From: Kudoa neothunni
Taxonomy: Eukaryota > Cnidaria
Length of the DNA: 64,000 bases
Direction: 5' to 3'
NCBI GenBank assembly: GCA_964304625.1
Contig: OZ199840.1
Coordinates: 372,001-436,000 of the forward strand
Numbering within the stretch: the stretch's first letter is position 1; each line of letters starts with the position of its first letter. The notes beneath the pieces were generated by a model. The model made no database searches. It saw nothing but the letters and a program-made list of their open reading frames with translations, and was not told the DNA's origin. Below are positions 63,414 to 64,000 of this stretch, one piece after another. The position numbers and the translations under genes were made by a program.

Positions 63414-64000
63414 CAGGGCTGCCAGCGAGGTTTTAGAAAAAACCCAAGGTCGTGAAAAACGCTAATCTAAAATACAACAAAAATAGAATCGTATCTATTA
63501 AAGTTTTTAATCATCCTCCGAGTCTTTAATTACGTCTACAGACATTAAATTTAAATTTATCGTCTTATAATTGCAATTTATTGACGGGAACACTCACTCA
63601 AACTTAATGTTTAATATAGATTAATATGTTCACAATGAATTAATCAATTTATAGTTCAAGATATATTTTGAAATAACGTTAAATTTTTTAATTATGTGCG
63701 ACGATGTTAACTGAACAATTGTGTAATCGTGTCCTTTAAATAATCTATTGTGCTGTAGTTCAATATCGTAAATGTTTAAACCCTGCACGATATCATGGGA
63801 ATAGAATACGTTATTAGAGATATAAATATTAATGTCGCACATAATAAAATTTGTGTTATTATTCAATATTTACAGGTTTTTAATAAAAACCCAAGATTTT
63901 GTAAAAAATGAAACTCCCAAGAACCCAAGGTGACTAATAAAATCCCAAGATCTTGGGGAAAAACCCAAGACCTGATAGCAGAAGACTCTAACCAACCAAC
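63414..64000. mobile_element. hAT-like element, left end, runs off the window
   Basis: CAGGGCTGCCAGCGAGG at 63,414 is a typical hAT terminus and resembles the right end of the hAT at 27.2 kb (CAGGGTTGCCAG). Inside are repeated CCCAAG motifs (63,447, 63,883, 63,916, 63,923, 63,944, 63,964), including the perfect 14-bp palindrome CCCAAGATCTTGGG at 63,944-63,957; clustered short motifs near the ends are usual binding sites of hAT transposases. The ORF at 63,630-63,866 (minus) has no recognised similarity. Confidence 0.5.

Overview
The window is nuclear DNA from an AT-rich animal genome. Genes are interrupted by very short GT-AG introns, mostly 38-70 bp. Secreted Kunitz-domain proteins, an adhesion-like membrane protein, a WDR6 homologue and several eukaryotic transposon superfamilies (pogo/Tigger, piggyBac, hAT, Merlin, MULE, Tc1/mariner-like, BEL/Pao) all point to a metazoan. 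The intron size and AT bias would suit a compact or parasitic lineage (myxozoan, orthonectid or nematode-like), but nothing here fixes the species. No rRNA, convincing tRNA gene or CRISPR array was seen.

Layout. 1-2.7 kb: the 3' part of a decayed BEL/Pao LTR retrotransposon that enters from the left edge. 4.0-7.0 kb: an intact nine-exon gene (called gene A here) for a type I membrane protein built of fibronectin-III-like repeats. 8.5-10.0 kb: copy 1 of a multi-Kunitz secreted protein, with two frame disruptions. 10.5-12.4 kb: Tigger, SINE and repeat debris. 12.9-16.1 kb: a decayed duplicate of gene A. 18.8-27.5 kb: transposon territory (repeat R1, Merlin, a nearly complete piggyBac, a hAT). 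29.6-34.2 kb, minus strand: an eight-exon WDR6 homologue, the only clear housekeeping gene. 34.6-61.0 kb: four more Kunitz copies (copy 2 decayed, copies 3 and 5 intact and nearly identical in structure, copy 4 divergent but intact), separated by long AT-rich spacers with MITE-like elements, including a 1.97-kb element with ~300-bp terminal inverted repeats. 61.5-64.0 kb: MULE-type transposase remnants, a possible 33-residue membrane microprotein and the left end of a hAT-like element.

How the genes fit together. Apart from the WDR6 homologue, the host genes form two secreted or surface families that have expanded locally by segmental duplication. In both families almost every intron is phase 1 and each exon carries about one domain, which suits exon or domain duplication. 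In the Kunitz family most domains have lost the C14-C38 disulfide next to the inhibitory loop, so many probably no longer work as ordinary protease inhibitors. Exon boundaries below were inferred by eye from splice signals, phase and comparison between paralogues; they are not transcript-confirmed.
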